37,253 nucleotides of DNA, from the NCBI GenBank assembly GCA_035268685.1, contig DATFKK010000022.1, forward strand, positions 1 to 37,253. The letters are read 5' to 3'. Position numbers and translations under genes: made by a program. Origin of the DNA: Candidatus Krumholzibacteriia bacterium. Lineage in GTDB: Bacteria > Krumholzibacteriota > Krumholzibacteriia > JAJRXK01. The notes under the pieces were generated by a model that ran no database searches, had not been told where the DNA came from, and saw nothing but the letters and a program-made list of their open reading frames with translations. Shown one piece after another: positions 16,666-24,851 of the stretch (the first letter of the stretch is position 1; every line of letters starts with the position of its first letter).

Positions 16666-17937
16666 TCAGTCGCGGTAGCGGGCCCGCAGGGCGCCGAAAC
16701 TCGTGGTGTCGGTGGGCACCGCACCGACGTAGCGGATCCGGTGGAGCGTCCCGTCGCCGAGCGACACGTACACGACCGAACCGTCCGGCGCGATCGCGAA
16801 GTCGGCGGCCGTGCTCAGTCCGTTCGCCCAGTCCTCCGGGCCGGGCTGACCGTCGACGGGCGCGGCGATCTGCCACTCCTGCCCCGCACCCGTCAGCCGG
16901 CGCAGGTCGTTGCGGAAGAAGTCGGCGAAGAACAGGTCGCCCTCGTAGGCCGCCGGCCAGGGGTACTCGGCCCCTTCGGGCGCGCGGACCACGAAGCCCG
17001 CGACCACCGACACGCCCTCGGTGCGCCCGTAGTCCCAGATCGGCTCGACGAACTCGGCGCCGCCCGGGTCGTCGCAGCTGCCGGGTGGTTGGATGGGCAG
17101 ACTTCCCTCGCGGAAGGGCCAGCCCAGGTTCTCGCCTCCGTCGGCCACGCGGCTGATCTCCTCGCGCGAGACCTCGCCGACATCGCCGACGAACAGCTCC
17201 CCGGTCGCCACGTCCACGGTCATGCGGTAGGGATTGCGCAGGCCCAGGGCCCACACCAGCGACGCGATGCCTCCCTGCCCGGCGAAGGGATTGCCCGCCG
17301 CCACCAGGTCGGCCGTCGACACCGGGCCGTTCGCGCCGAGGTCGGCCACGTCGAGCCGCAGCACCTTGCCCAGGGGACTGTCGAGGCGCTGCGCCGCACA
17401 GCGGTCCTCGTCGTCGCCCACCGAGAAGTACAGGAAGCCATCGGGTCCGAAGAGCAGTGTGCCCCCGTTGTGGTTTCCGAAGTCGTCGGGGATCCCGTCG
17501 AGGACCACCAGCGCCGACGCCGGGTCGAAGCCCAGGTCGTCACCGTCCGGGGCCGTGAGCGAGCCCGTCGCGGCGTAGCGGACCAGGCGCATCTCCCGCG
17601 GACTGCGCGCGGTGAAGTGCACGTACACGTAGGGCCGCTGCGGCCAGCCGGGATCGACGGCCAGGCTCAGCAGACCCGCCTCGTTGTTCGCGGTCTCGAG
17701 GTCGGGAACCGTCAGCACGGGCGCGGACACGAGCGTGTCGTCGGCCAGGACCAGACGGAGGTTGCCCGTCTTCTGCTCGGCGACGAGCAACCGACCGTCG
17801 GGGAGGTGGGTCAGCGCCACGGGCGCGTCGAGTCCGCCGAGGACCTCGCTCTGCTCGAAGTCGGTGGGCACGGCGGCGGGCACATCGACCGCGACCGCGG
17901 CCAGCAGGACGAACAGGACGGAACTCCACTGTCGCAT
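16666..17937 (-). CDS. PQQ-dependent sugar dehydrogenase-like protein (GSDH family)
   Basis: This is a 423-residue exported protein. Residues 1-22 form a signal peptide ending VPAA-V. The rest is a six-bladed propeller of the soluble glucose/aldose sugar dehydrogenase family. Its marks are LLVAEQKTGNLRL, GLLSLAVDPGW (88-98), the NHNGG motif with the catalytic-type His (N155-G159), FGPDGFLYFSVGDDED, WALGLRNPYR, and VGDVGEVSREEISRV followed by GENLGWP. Such enzymes oxidise sugars in the periplasm with PQQ as cofactor; the family also has members whose substrate is unknown. A good GAGGAG lies 7 bases before the ATG. The gene stands alone: its 3' end is 61 bp from the methyltransferase promoter and it is divergent from the nuclease gene. 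No PQQ synthesis gene is in the window. Confidence 0.85.
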   Translation of the reverse strand: MRQWSSVLFVLLAAVAVDVPAAVPTDFEQSEVLGGLDAPVALTHLPDGRLLVAEQKTGNLRLVLADDTLVSAPVLTVPDLETANNEAGLLSLAVDPGWPQRPYVYVHFTARSPREMRLVRYAATGSLTAPDGDDLGFDPASALVVLDGIPDDFGNHNGGTLLFGPDGFLYFSVGDDEDRCAAQRLDSPLGKVLRLDVADLGANGPVSTADLVAAGNPFAGQGGIASLVWALGLRNPYRMTVDVATGELFVGDVGEVSREEISRVADGGENLGWPFREGSLPIQPPGSCDDPGGAEFVEPIWDYGRTEGVSVVAGFVVRAPEGAEYPWPAAYEGDLFFADFFRNDLRRLTGAGQEWQIAAPVDGQPGPEDWANGLSTAADFAIAPDGSVVYVSLGDGTLHRIRYVGAVPTDTTSFGALRARYRD

Positions 17938-18077
17938 GGGCGCGCTCCTCGCGTTGGGGGCAGTCGGACACTAGCACGAAGTCGGTGGCCGGCGCCGACC
18001 CGGGGCTGCCACCGCGCGCGCATCGGTGCTATCCTGCCCGGCCGCCGTACCCCTCCTCCCACCGGGACCGCACCGTC
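17938..18077. promoter_or_regulatory. Divergent promoter region between the dehydrogenase and nuclease genes
   Basis: For the plus strand, CTGCCA (18006-18011), an 18-base spacer and TATCCT (18030-18035, in the extended form TGCTATCCT) make a plausible promoter with a leader of about 35-40 bases. For the minus strand, TGCTAGTGT (hexamer 17973-17968) has the same extended -10 form but no recognisable -35. Both are tentative. Confidence 0.4.
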
Positions 18078-19865
18078 GTGAAGCACGTATCGTCCGCGCC
18101 CCGCGCCCTTCCGGCTTTCCTGTTCGTCGTCGCGCTGGTCACCCTGGCCTGGACGGCCACGGGCTGCGACGCCACCGCCGACGCCACCACGCCGATCCCC
18201 GCGATCCAGGGGGCCGGCCACCGCTCCCCGTTGGCCGGCGAGCGCGTGGTGACGACCGGGGTGGTGACACGGGTCCTCGACGACGGCTTCTTCCTGCAGG
18301 ACCCGGAGGGCGATGACGATCCACGCACCTCCGACGCCATGCGCGTGTTCGACGACGCGACGAGGGCCGAGGTCGGGCAACGCCTGCGGATCGAAGGCAC
18401 GGTCGCGGAGTGGAGACCGGGCGGCAACGAGACCAACCTGACCGTCACCATCCTGCGCGACGCGCGCATCGGGATCCTGGACGAAGACGTCGAACTGCCG
18501 ACTCCGGTCGTCCTGGGCCGCGACGGACGCATGCCGCCGACGGCGGTCGTGGACGACGACGCGCTCGAGGAGTACCAACCCGCGCGCGACGGCATCGACT
18601 TCTACGAGAGCCTCGAGGCCATGCGCGTGCGCGTGGACGACGCCGTCGCGGTGTCGGCGACCAGCCGCTACGCCGAGGTCTGGGTGCTCGCCGACGGCGG
18701 TGCCGGCGCTACCGGGCTCAACGACCGCGGGGGCATCACGCTCACCGAGGGCGACGTCAATCCCGAGCGGATCCAGATCCAGTTCCCGTCGCGGGTCGTC
18801 GCGCCCGCGGTCGGCATGGGCGACCGTCTGGGCACGCTCGTCGGACCCTTGGACTACGCCTTCGGCAACTACGAGGTGCTCGTCGCCCGCCGCCCCGAGG
18901 TGCGCCGGGCGGAGACCGGTCCCGACGTCACCTCGCTGGGGTCGTCCGACGACGCGATCACGGTGGGCACCTTCAACGTGCTCAATCTCGGCGGCGACGC
19001 CGAGCCCGAGGCCTTCGCCGTCCGCGCGCGTGTGATCGTGGAGCGCATGGACGCCCCGGCGATCGTCGCCCTGCAGGAGATCCAGGACGACGACGGCGCC
19101 GCCGACAGCGGCGACCCCTCCGCCGACCGGACCTTCGAGCGCCTGATCGGGGCGGTCGTCGACGCCGACGGCCCGCGCTACGCCTACGCGCAGATCGATC
19201 CCGTCGACGGCGCCGACGGCGGCCAGCCCGGCGGCAACATCCGGGTGGGCTTCCTGTACGACGAAGAGCGGGTGGCCCTGCCCCGCCGCGGTGACGCCGG
19301 CCCACTCGACGCGGTGGCCGTGGTCGACGGACCACACCTCGAGCCCAATCCGGCGCGCGTCGACCCCACCGCCGACTGCTTCGACGACAGCCGCAAACCC
19401 CTCGCCGCGGAGTTCGTCGTCGACGGCGTGCCACTCTTCGTGATCGACGTGCACTTCTCGAGCAAGGGGGGCAGCACCCCACTCTTCGGCGCGGTGCAGC
19501 CTCCGGTGAACGGCCGCGAGGAGGCGCGACGGGAGCAGGCCGGCCGGGTGCTCGCCCTGGTCGAGGCGATCCGGGCCGAGGATCCGCGGGCGAGGATCGT
19601 GGTGCTCGGGGACTTCAACGAGTTCGCCTTCGAGGAACCCATGCGGGCCCTCGTCGCCGGCGGTGCACTGGAGAACCTGATGCTCGAGCTCGAACCGACG
19701 GCGCGCTTCACCTACGTGTACCAGGGCAACTCCCAGGCCCTCGACCACGTCCTGGTGGGCACCGGCGGCTTCCGGTCGACCGAACTCGACGTGATCCACG
19801 GCAACGCGGGCTTCCGCGGAGGGGCCAGCGACCACGACGCGATCGTGGTGCGGCTCGGTCTCTGA
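18078..19865 (+). CDS. ExeM/NucH-like secreted endonuclease/exonuclease/phosphatase lipoprotein
   Basis: The protein has 595 residues from GTG 18078, which puts the signal sequence at the N-terminus; the extra 31 codons open upstream have no signal-peptide character. A hydrophobic core ends in WTATGC, a loose lipobox, with Cys at about 29. An OB-fold-like N-terminal domain follows, with IPAIQGAGHRSPLAG and VVTTGVVTRV, then GFFLQDPEGDDDP. This is the usual first half of ExeM-type extracellular nucleases. The second half is an EEP catalytic domain: TFNVLNLGG (about 297), ALQEIQDDDG, HFSSKGG, GDFNEF (about 511) and SDHDAIVVRL (about 583). It probably cleaves nucleic acid or another phosphodiester outside the cytoplasm. 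It is the only gene in its transcription unit and converges on nusB with 22 bp between stops. A Shine-Dalgarno sequence is not obvious. Confidence 0.85.
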   Translation: MKHVSSAPRALPAFLFVVALVTLAWTATGCDATADATTPIPAIQGAGHRSPLAGERVVTTGVVTRVLDDGFFLQDPEGDDDPRTSDAMRVFDDATRAEVGQRLRIEGTVAEWRPGGNETNLTVTILRDARIGILDEDVELPTPVVLGRDGRMPPTAVVDDDALEEYQPARDGIDFYESLEAMRVRVDDAVAVSATSRYAEVWVLADGGAGATGLNDRGGITLTEGDVNPERIQIQFPSRVVAPAVGMGDRLGTLVGPLDYAFGNYEVLVARRPEVRRAETGPDVTSLGSSDDAITVGTFNVLNLGGDAEPEAFAVRARVIVERMDAPAIVALQEIQDDDGAADSGDPSADRTFERLIGAVVDADGPRYAYAQIDPVDGADGGQPGGNIRVGFLYDEERVALPRRGDAGPLDAVAVVDGPHLEPNPARVDPTADCFDDSRKPLAAEFVVDGVPLFVIDVHFSSKGGSTPLFGAVQPPVNGREEARREQAGRVLALVEAIRAEDPRARIVVLGDFNEFAFEEPMRALVAGGALENLMLELEPTARFTYVYQGNSQALDHVLVGTGGFRSTELDVIHGNAGFRGGASDHDAIVVRLGL

Positions 19866-19887
19866 ACGTCGGGAATCGGCGCGCGCC

Positions 19888-20304
19888 TCAGGCCGGGCGC
19901 ACCTCGCGCGCGAGCCGGTCGAGCACTCCCTGGACGAAGCGCACCGAGTCGCTGGTGGAGAAGGTCTCGACGAGGTGCTGCGACTCGTCGATGACCACGG
20001 CCACGGGGATGTCGTCGCGATGCATCAGCTCGACCAGTCCGAGCTGGAGGATCGCGCGCTCGACGGCCCCCACGCGCTCGGCCGCGCGCCCCTGGACGAA
20101 CTCGTCGATCCGTGCGTCGAGGGCCTGGAGCTGGTCGTCGAGCAGCGGCTCGAGCTCACGGACGTACTGCAGCGTCTCGGTGTGCGGCCGTCGCCGCTCC
20201 ACCTGGTCGACGATCGCGTCGGGCAGGGGCCGTCCCCCCACCCGACACGAGTACAGGGCTTGCACGAGCAGTTCGCGCGCCTTGCGACGCCGGGCGGAAT
20301 TCAA
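19888..20304 (-). CDS. nusB: Transcription antitermination factor NusB
   Basis: The 138-residue protein starts at TTG 20304, which overlaps the ribH stop as TTGA. No ATG or GTG is available near the N-terminus, and from this TTG the family start [16 protein letters not shown] follows at once. The later helices match Nus[33 protein letters not shown], then [20 protein letters not shown] and [11 protein letters not shown] at the end. NusB binds boxA RNA with NusE/S10 and supports antitermination, chiefly on rRNA operons. The ribH-nusB junction is common in bacteria. It is the last gene of the selA-to-nusB unit. The TTG start with overlapping stop suggests that its level depends on ribH translation. 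Confidence 0.93.
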   Translation of the reverse strand: MNSARRRKARELLVQALYSCRVGGRPLPDAIVDQVERRRPHTETLQYVRELEPLLDDQLQALDARIDEFVQGRAAERVGAVERAILQLGLVELMHRDDIPVAVVIDESQHLVETFSTSDSVRFVQGVLDRLAREVRPA

Positions 20305-20777
20305 GACTTCGGCTCGATCCGTGAGAGGACGTCGGCGGTCTCGAGCGCGGCCATCGCCGCGTCGAATCCCTTGTTGCCGGCCTTCGTACCGGAGCGCTCC
20401 ATGGCCTGCTCCAGCGAGTCGGTGGTGAGCACGCCGAAGATCACGGGCACGTCCTCGCTCAGACCGACCTCGGCCACGCCGCGGCTGACGGCGGTGGCCA
20501 CGTGTTCGAAGTGCGGCGTGCCCCCGCGCACCACCACGCCCAGGGCGATCACCGCATCGTAGTTGCCGGTGCGCGCCATGCGGCGGCAGGTGAGCGGGAT
20601 CTCCCAGGCGCCGGGCACCCAGGCGACGTCGACGTCGTCGTCGGCCACGCCGTGACGCCGCAGACCGTCGAGACAACCGTCGAGCAGCTTCTCACCGAAC
20701 AGCGCGTTGAACCGGCCCACCACCACGCCGAAGCGCTTGCCCTTGCCGTGGTACTGCCCTTCCAGAACCCTCGCCAT
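20301..20777 (-). CDS. ribH: 6,7-dimethyl-8-ribityllumazine synthase
   Basis: The protein has 158 residues from ATG 20777; AGGAGG lies 7 bases upstream. A GTG one codon earlier is also possible, but its spacing is too short. RibH condenses the ribulose-derived butanone phosphate with the pyrimidine product of RibD. Family motifs are [39 protein letters not shown] (including the catalytic-type His) and [28 protein letters not shown]. The start shares its A with the ribBA stop (TGATG), giving close coupling. The enzyme normally forms icosahedral or decameric shells in the cytoplasm. Confidence 0.97.
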   Translation of the reverse strand: MARVLEGQYHGKGKRFGVVVGRFNALFGEKLLDGCLDGLRRHGVADDDVDVAWVPGAWEIPLTCRRMARTGNYDAVIALGVVVRGGTPHFEHVATAVSRGVAEVGLSEDVPVIFGVLTTDSLEQAMERSGTKAGNKGFDAAMAALETADVLSRIEPKS

Positions 20778-22078
20778 CACTGTTCCTCCTGACGGTCGGT
20801 CGAGGTCTCGGCGCCGGCGATCTCGCTGGCCCCGTCGATATCCTGCAGCAAGTGCCCCATCTTGTCGCGCTTCACCTGCAGGTAGCGCAGGTTGCGCGGA
20901 TTCGGATGCATCTCGATCCCCACCCGTTCGACCAGTTCCAGTCCGTAGGCCTCGAGGCCGACGATCTTCTTCGGGTTGTTCGTCAGCAGGCGCATCTGGC
21001 GCACACCGATGTCCACGAGGATCTGTGCACCGATCCCGTAGTGCCGCAGGTCGGCCGGGAAGCCCAGCTTCTTGTTGGCCTCGACCGTGTCGGCTCCCTG
21101 GTCCTGCAGTCGGTAGGCCCGCAGCTTGTTCCGCAGACCGATGCCCCGACCCTCCTGGCGCATGTACAGGAACACACCGCTACCCGCGCGCGCGATCTGG
21201 TCGAGCGCGGCCTCGAGCTGATCGCCGCAGTCACACCGCAGCGAGTGGAAGAGGTCGCCCGTGAGGCACTCGCTGTGCACACGGACCAGGGCGGGCTCGT
21301 CGGGACGGATGTCGCCGATGACCAGCGCCACGTGCTCGTCGTCGTCGATGCGTGTGCCGTAGAGACGCATGGAGAACTCCCCGAAACGCGTGGGCAGCGG
21401 GACGCGCTCCAGTTCCTCGACGAGCTGCTCGTGGTGTCGCCGGTACTCGATCAGATCGTGGATGGTGATGATCGGAAGCCCGTGGGTCCGCGCGAAACGG
21501 CGCAGGGCCGGAACCCGCGCCATGCTCCCGTCGTCGTCCATGATCTCGCACAGCACGCCTTGCGCGCCGAGTCCCGCCAGGCGGGCGAGGTCGACGGCGG
21601 CCTCGGTGTGGCCGGCACGCGTCAGCACCCCGCCGCGCGCCGCCTGCAGCGGGAACACGTGACCGGGGCGCGCGAGCTTGTCGGGTGTGGTCCTCGGGTC
21701 CACGAACTGCCGGATGGTCTCGGCCCGGTCTCCGGCCGAGATGCCGGTGCTCGTGCCCTCGACCGCATCGATGCTCACCGTGAAGGCGGTGCCCAGCCGG
21801 GAGGTGTTGCGGTGGACCATCGGGTGCAGCTCGAGCCGTTCCAGGTGCTCGCGCTCGGCCGCCACGCACACGAGTCCGCGCGCCTCCTTGGCGAGGAAGT
21901 TGACGTGGTCGGGCGTGACCCTCTCGGCGGCGAAGATCACGTCGCCCTCGTTCTCGCGCTCGGCGTCGTCGACCACGATCACCATGCCACCCTCGCGGAT
22001 GCGGTCGATCGCCACGGCGATCGGGTCGAATCCCTCGGTCGTCTGGTCGTGACCGCCCTGCGGCTTCGATTCGCTCAT
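20777..22078 (-). CDS. ribBA: Bifunctional 3,4-dihydroxy-2-butanone-4-phosphate synthase / GTP cyclohydrolase II
   Basis: This 433-residue fusion carries out the two entry reactions of riboflavin synthesis. The N-terminal RibB domain (about 18-220) has the acidic site [10 protein letters not shown], plus [29 protein letters not shown] and RAGHTEA. The C-terminal RibA domain has the zinc-binding cysteines in [19 protein letters not shown] and the active-site [11 protein letters not shown], then [10 protein letters not shown] and [17 protein letters not shown]. All key residues of both domains are present, so both activities are expected. Its start overlaps the ribE stop by 4 bp (ATGA) and its stop overlaps the ribH start. 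Confidence 0.97.
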   Translation of the reverse strand: MSESKPQGGHDQTTEGFDPIAVAIDRIREGGMVIVVDDAERENEGDVIFAAERVTPDHVNFLAKEARGLVCVAAEREHLERLELHPMVHRNTSRLGTAFTVSIDAVEGTSTGISAGDRAETIRQFVDPRTTPDKLARPGHVFPLQAARGGVLTRAGHTEAAVDLARLAGLGAQGVLCEIMDDDGSMARVPALRRFARTHGLPIITIHDLIEYRRHHEQLVEELERVPLPTRFGEFSMRLYGTRIDDDEHVALVIGDIRPDEPALVRVHSECLTGDLFHSLRCDCGDQLEAALDQIARAGSGVFLYMRQEGRGIGLRNKLRAYRLQDQGADTVEANKKLGFPADLRHYGIGAQILVDIGVRQMRLLTNNPKKIVGLEAYGLELVERVGIEMHPNPRNLRYLQVKRDKMGHLLQDIDGASEIAGAETSTDRQEEQ

Positions 22079-22749
22079 TCGTACCGGCCTCCCCCGGAGT
22101 CCGTGTCCCAGCCCGCGGCACCCAGCGAATCCCAGGTGATGCCCGCGGATCCGCCCACCTGACCGAGGTAACGCAGCACATACTTGCCGAGAACGTCGGT
22201 CTCGAGGTTCACCCGGCCTCCCGTCTTCTTGCGCGCCAGCCCCGTCACCTCGGCCGTGTGGGGGATCAGGTAGACCTCGAAGGTCGTGTCGCCCACCACC
22301 GGGCCGACCGTGAGGCTGATGCCGTCGATCGCCACGCTTCCCTTGGGAACGAGCTGGCGGACGAGTTCGGCATCGGCCTCGAAGCGATAGGTGATCGACT
22401 CGCCCCTGGGTTCGACGGCCAGCACGCGCGCGATGCCGTCGACGTGTCCCTGGACGAAGTGACCCCCGAGCGGATCGCCCGCTCCGAGCGAGGTCTCCAG
22501 GTTCACCGGATCGCCCTCGCGCAGGTCACCGAGTGTGGTCACGCGCAGGGTCTCGGCGATGGCGTGGACGTCGAACTCCCCCTCGGCGAGCCGGGTGACC
22601 GTCTGACAGACGCCGTCGAGGGCAACGCTGGCCCCCAGAGTGAGGCGACCGGCGACCTCGGCCGGACACGTCACGGTGAGATCGCGGTCCTCGGCGCTGG
22701 CGCGCACGCTCCGCACGATTCCCTGAGCCTGGACGATTCCGGTGAACAT
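22075..22749 (-). CDS. ribE: Riboflavin synthase, alpha subunit
   Basis: The 224-residue protein has the standard start MFTGIVQAQG and two lumazine-binding repeats (about 1-97 and 98-200). The first includes GASVALDGVCQTV, the second GSVAIDGISLTVG; GGHFVQGHVDGIA joins them. It dismutates two molecules of ribityllumazine to riboflavin, normally as a trimer. Family length is about 200-220, so the tail here is slightly long. An AAGG lies 6-9 bases before the ATG. It stands between ribD (28-bp gap) and ribBA (4-bp overlap). The symbol follows the ribDEBAH naming; ribC is used for the same enzyme in Enterobacteria. Confidence 0.95.
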   Translation of the reverse strand: MFTGIVQAQGIVRSVRASAEDRDLTVTCPAEVAGRLTLGASVALDGVCQTVTRLAEGEFDVHAIAETLRVTTLGDLREGDPVNLETSLGAGDPLGGHFVQGHVDGIARVLAVEPRGESITYRFEADAELVRQLVPKGSVAIDGISLTVGPVVGDTTFEVYLIPHTAEVTGLARKKTGGRVNLETDVLGKYVLRYLGQVGGSAGITWDSLGAAGWDTDSGGGRYE

Positions 22750-22777
22750 GTCCGCCTTCGGGGGACGCGCGCCGCAC

Positions 22778-23902
22778 TCAGCCCGGCGGCATCGGGAGAT
22801 CGTGCCGGCGCAGGATCCATTCGAGGTCCTCGCCCACGCGTCGGCTGCGCCAAGAGCGGTATCGCTCTTCGAGCGCAGTCGGGGCCACCAGGCCCGGCCC
22901 GTCAGGGCCGAGAATCCGGGGGGCCAGGAATAGATGGAAACGATGTGCGCGGCCGGTCGCCAGCAGATCGGCGGCCAGCGTGGGCCCGGCTTCGACGAGG
23001 ACCGTCCCGAGACCCCGCTCGGCCAGCGCCGGAAGAATGGCCTCCCAGTTCAGCCGGCCCGGGCCGGTCCGGTCGACCGGGACGACCTCGACGCCCGCCG
23101 CGCTCGCCGCGGAGGAGCCCTCGGGACCGCAGAAGAGCAGGGCGTGGTCCGGCAGCCAGGCCGGATCGAGCCGCCCCCGGGAATCGAGGACCACCGGGCG
23201 CGGGTCGCCGGGAAGCCGGTCGCCGTCGTCGACCCCGCGGACATCGAGCCGTGGCCGGTCGGCCTCGACGGTGCCGCTCCCCACCATGACCGCCGACGCC
23301 CGAGCCCGCATGCGATGCACCCGCCGACGGGCCCGGGGCCCGGTCACCGTGCGCCGCGAGGGGTCCTCGACGCGTCCGGTGCGCGGTGCGAAGCGTCCGT
23401 CGAGACTCAGGGCCACCTTCACCGTGAGGTGGATCTCCGTGTCGGCGGACGTCTCGAAGAAGGGGTGGTTGAGCTCCCAGGCAGGTCCTGCGAGCAGCCC
23501 CGCCTCGACCTCGATCCCGTGCTCGCGCAGGCGTCGGGCTCCCCCTTCGTGCCCCCGCGCGCTCAGATCGGCCACCGCGTGGACGACGCGCCCGACGCGG
23601 GCCTCGATCAAGGCGTGCGAGCAGGGAGGTGTGCGTCCGTGGTGGTCGCAGGGCTCGAGCGTGACGTACACGGTCGCGCCCTCCGGATCGATCCCCCGCT
23701 GCCGCAGGTCGCTCAGCGCCGCAGCTTCGGCGTGGGGCCCCCCGGCCCGCTCGTGCACCGCCTCGGCCAGCAATCGCCCGTCGCGGACGATGCACGCGCC
23801 GACGGTCGGGTTGGGCCACGTCCGTCCCGCCCGGCGCCGGGCCAGCCGCAGGGCACGCCGCATCCAGTAGGCGTCTCCCGGATGCAGGGCGGCGGCGGCC
23901 AC
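22778..23902 (-). CDS. ribD: Bifunctional pyrimidine deaminase / reductase RibD
   Basis: The protein has 374 residues from GTG 23902, 4 bp after the ftsY stop and 9 bases behind a GAGG. The open frame continues upstream inside ftsY, but that part is only shadow sequence. The N-terminal deaminase domain carries the zinc ligands and proton donor in PHAEAAAL and EPCDHHGRTPPCSHAL. The C-terminal reductase domain begins near residue 150 (PFFETSADTEIHLTVKVALSLDGRFA) and has the VMVGSGTVEADRPRLDVR segment and GTVLVEAGPTLAADLL. It performs the second and third pyrimidine steps of riboflavin synthesis. All expected catalytic residues are present. Confidence 0.95.
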   Translation of the reverse strand: MAAAALHPGDAYWMRRALRLARRRAGRTWPNPTVGACIVRDGRLLAEAVHERAGGPHAEAAALSDLRQRGIDPEGATVYVTLEPCDHHGRTPPCSHALIEARVGRVVHAVADLSARGHEGGARRLREHGIEVEAGLLAGPAWELNHPFFETSADTEIHLTVKVALSLDGRFAPRTGRVEDPSRRTVTGPRARRRVHRMRARASAVMVGSGTVEADRPRLDVRGVDDGDRLPGDPRPVVLDSRGRLDPAWLPDHALLFCGPEGSSAASAAGVEVVPVDRTGPGRLNWEAILPALAERGLGTVLVEAGPTLAADLLATGRAHRFHLFLAPRILGPDGPGLVAPTALEERYRSWRSRRVGEDLEWILRRHDLPMPPG

Positions 23903-23906
23903 GGGC

Positions 23907-24848
23907 TCAGTCCTCGTCGTCGGTGTCGAGCGTGAACAGACCCTCGGCGAAGGCCCCCGCGTCGAAGGGGGCGAAGTCGTCCGCCGTCTCCCCGGTCCCG
24001 ACGTAGCGCACCGGCAGGTCGAGTCCCCGCGCGATCGCCACCACGATCCCACCCTTGGCCGAACCGTCGAGCTTGGTCAGGAAGATCGCGTCGAGGGGAA
24101 CCACCTGCGCGAACTCCCTGGCCTGAACGATTCCGTTCTGCCCGGTGTTGGCGTCGAGCACGAGCAGGGTCTCGTGGGGAGCCTCGTCGACCTGCTTGCC
24201 CACCACACGCCCGATCTTCTCGAGCTCGCGCATGAGACCTTCCTTGGTCTGCAGGCGCCCCGCCGTATCGATGATCACCACGTCGTGGCCACTGGACTTC
24301 GCGTGCGCTATTGCGTCGTAGGACACCGCCGCCGGATCGGCGCCCATGTCCTGCTTGACGATGTCGACGCCGACGCGCTCCGCCCACAGTGACAACTGCT
24401 CGACCGCCGCGGCACGGAAGGTGTCGCCGGCGGCGAGAAGGACCCTGTGTCCCCGACTCCGGTACCAGGCCGCGAGCTTGGCGATCGAAGTGGTCTTGCC
24501 CACGCCGTTCACACCGACCATGAGCACCACGTGCGGGGGGCCTCCGGGCGCCGGAGGTTCCGAGGAAGCGCCTCCCAGCAGCTCGGCCACTTCCTCCTGC
24601 AACACCGCCACGACGTCCTCGACCGAAGCCGCCCCACCCTTCCCGCGGAGCCGCTTGCCCAGTCCCTCGGTCAGTTCGACGGCGGCGTCGACACCGACAT
24701 CGGCACCGATCAGGACCTCCTCGATCTCCTCGAGGAACTCGTCGCTGAGGAAGACCTCGCGCTTGACCACGGCGCTGAGCCGCGACACGAGGTTCGAACG
24801 GGTCTTGCCGAGACTCTTCTTGAGCTTCCGCAGGGCACCCAGGACCAC
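23907..24848 (-). CDS. ftsY: Signal recognition particle receptor FtsY
   Basis: The 313-residue GTPase starts at GTG 24848, preceded by GGAGGG at good spacing and 3 bp after the smc stop. It consists of the NG domain only, without the long acidic A domain of E. coli FtsY. The N domain helices run to about 100. The G domain has G1 GVNGVGKT (112-119), [12 protein letters not shown] (141-152), DTAGR (194-198), [10 protein letters not shown] (258-267) and the closing [13 protein letters not shown]. It would dock SRP-ribosome complexes at the membrane. A basic start with [15 protein letters not shown] could serve as the membrane-contact helix. smc followed by ftsY is a well-known gene pair. Confidence 0.97.
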   Translation of the reverse strand: MVLGALRKLKKSLGKTRSNLVSRLSAVVKREVFLSDEFLEEIEEVLIGADVGVDAAVELTEGLGKRLRGKGGAASVEDVVAVLQEEVAELLGGASSEPPAPGGPPHVVLMVGVNGVGKTTSIAKLAAWYRSRGHRVLLAAGDTFRAAAVEQLSLWAERVGVDIVKQDMGADPAAVSYDAIAHAKSSGHDVVIIDTAGRLQTKEGLMRELEKIGRVVGKQVDEAPHETLLVLDANTGQNGIVQAREFAQVVPLDAIFLTKLDGSAKGGIVVAIARGLDLPVRYVGTGETADDFAPFDAGAFAEGLFTLDTDDED

Positions 24849-24851
24849 GGA

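Noticed and set aside
17811-19835. Long minus-strand open frame opposite the ExeM-like gene
   Set aside because: The plus-strand gene has a signal peptide and all EEP motifs; the opposite frame has repetitive Val/Asp/His/Gly content and no recognisable domain.
19866-19887. Terminator between the convergent nuclease and nusB genes
   Set aside because: Only a loop-less palindrome GGCGCGCGCC is present and neither strand has a T-run.
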